Assembly: GCA_902462015.1 (NCBI GenBank)
Contig: CABPZV010000100.1
Span: forward strand, 1 to 7,361
Direction of reading: 5' to 3'
DNA: 7,361 nucleotides
Origin: an uncultured Eubacteriales bacterium
Lineage (GTDB): Bacteria; Bacillota; Clostridia; Oscillospirales; CAG-272
The translations under genes were made by a program, and so were the position numbers. The notes under the pieces were generated by a model. The model did not search any database. It saw only the letters and a list, made by a program, of their open reading frames with translations, and was not told where the DNA came from. Of the stretch, positions 6,483 to 7,361 are shown one piece after another (positions within the stretch are counted from its first letter, which is position 1; each line of letters opens with the position of its first letter).

Positions 6483-7361
6483 TTATCGTTCCGGCTCTTT
6501 ATCGGTTTTAGCCTTTTCGGGTGCGGCGTATTTTTTGAGTGCGTTCATTGTTTTAAGCGAACAACCCTCAAAATCTGCCTTGCTTTCAATAAAATCCTTT
6601 GCCGTTTCCATAAAAGTTTCGGTGCCGACATCATACAAAGCACCTTTGGAAATCCCCTCAAGGTGAGAGAAGAAGTCCTGCGGATTTTTATACAGCTTTG
6701 CGGCTTCTAAAATATCATCTTTGGATATGGTAAGTTCAACAAGCTGTCCTCCGGCGTTGGCGTCTGGGTTATAATACATTTCCATAACTCCGTTTGTAGT
6801 CTTATAGAATTTGTCCTTGCTGATTGCGTCATAGTTCTGCTCAACAAATTTCAAATCCTTGTAGGTCTGCAATGCTTGTTTATCATAACAATAGATATAT
6901 GCGTTATATGTATTTTTGCGTGGATCACACCGTATGTAAAATACATTTTTATCTGTTGTTACCTTGTAGCCGCAAACATCTTTGTCGCTTGCAAGCCTTT
7001 CAGCTTTTAGGTCGTATGCCGCATTGTGCATTGCAACCCTGCTTTTGAGAATAGGCGTGTCCGCTTGAAATCTGAGGTAGTTTACAACATTATCACATTC
7101 AAGAGCAAAATCGGGAGTATGATATTTTTCATAATTCTCTTTGTTTTCAAGCAGGGAATCAGTCTGCAAACGCTCATCAACGGAATTATCAAAATAACAG
7201 CGAACATAGCAGACGCAGCCACGATTTAATTCTTCATTTTTGCTCGGTGCAAAGGTGTATTCAAATTCCGATTGCTCAATTTTTTCAAGCGTATATCCCG
7301 GTGTGTCTTTCGGGCGGTATGTACTTTTGCCACGCTCCATAAGCTCGGCAAATTCACAGAT
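6483..7361 (-). CDS. Unrecognised protein, N-terminus beyond the window
   Basis: The frame is open from the right edge to TAA at 6485-6483, giving at least 292 residues. ATG 7340 is in frame but has no Shine-Dalgarno before it, and the seven codons upstream (ICEFAEL) look like normal protein, so the true start is probably further right. Visible features are a Cys/Tyr-rich stretch (GCVCYVRCYF), later CGYKVTTDKNVFYIRC and NAYIYCYDK beta strands, an EAAKLYKNPQDFF segment, and a Lys/Glu-rich tail ending EKAKTDKEPER. There is no transmembrane segment, signal peptide or recognisable catalytic motif. It is probably a cytoplasmic element-encoded accessory protein. It precedes the promoter of the next gene by five bases, with no terminator visible between them, so the two genes may also be linked by read-through. 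No function is assigned. Confidence 0.8.
   Translation of the reverse strand: MCEFAELMERGKSTYRPKDTPGYTLEKIEQSEFEYTFAPSKNEELNRGCVCYVRCYFDNSVDERLQTDSLLENKENYEKYHTPDFALECDNVVNYLRFQADTPILKSRVAMHNAAYDLKAERLASDKDVCGYKVTTDKNVFYIRCDPRKNTYNAYIYCYDKQALQTYKDLKFVEQNYDAISKDKFYKTTNGVMEMYYNPDANAGGQLVELTISKDDILEAAKLYKNPQDFFSHLEGISKGALYDVGTETFMETAKDFIESKADFEGCSLKTMNALKKYAAPEKAKTDKEPER

Overview
The window reads as part of the conjugation and establishment module of an integrative conjugative element (Tn1549/CTn-like) from a low-to-mid GC gut-type Clostridia member of the Firmicutes. This placement rests on the gene types: a very large ArdC-like/methylase/SNF2-helicase fusion, a TnpV-family protein, a small Cys-rich protein, A+T-rich spacers and strong AGGAGG-type ribosome binding sites. 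No rRNA, tRNA, CRISPR array or complete insertion sequence was seen. All supported genes lie on the minus strand, so transcription runs from right to left.

Layout from right to left: (1) 7361-6483 holds the 3' part of an unrecognised protein whose start lies beyond the window. (2) 6478-6450 is a near-consensus sigma-A promoter, TTGAAA-N17-TATAAT. (3) 6425-6051 encodes a 124-residue protein with weak ArdA-like features. (4) 6031-5999 is a 12-bp perfect hairpin followed by T residues on the minus strand, a likely intrinsic terminator or attenuator. (5) 5965-5819 encodes a 48-residue Cys-rich protein. (6) 5783 to the left edge is one uninterrupted reading frame of at least 1927 codons, still open at base 1. 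It carries an ArdC-like N-terminus, a hydrophilic linker, a duplicated ~105-residue module, a MutS domain I-like segment with an intact Phe-Tyr-Glu motif, an N6-adenine-type methyltransferase, and the start of an SNF2/DEAD helicase cut off just after its Walker A motif.

The most striking item is a gene within a gene. The linker of the giant protein, about residues 282-399, is also read in the +1 frame, on the same strand, as a complete TnpV-family protein (4939-4589). It has its own Shine-Dalgarno and a TATAAT-containing candidate promoter inside the giant gene. No stretch over 300 bases lacks a gene.

Working inference: the cluster helps incoming element DNA survive and establish in a new host, through ArdA/ArdC-like anti-restriction features, self-methylation and helicase remodelling, with TnpV as a possible small accessory factor for excision or transposition. 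The sequence suggests this but does not prove it.
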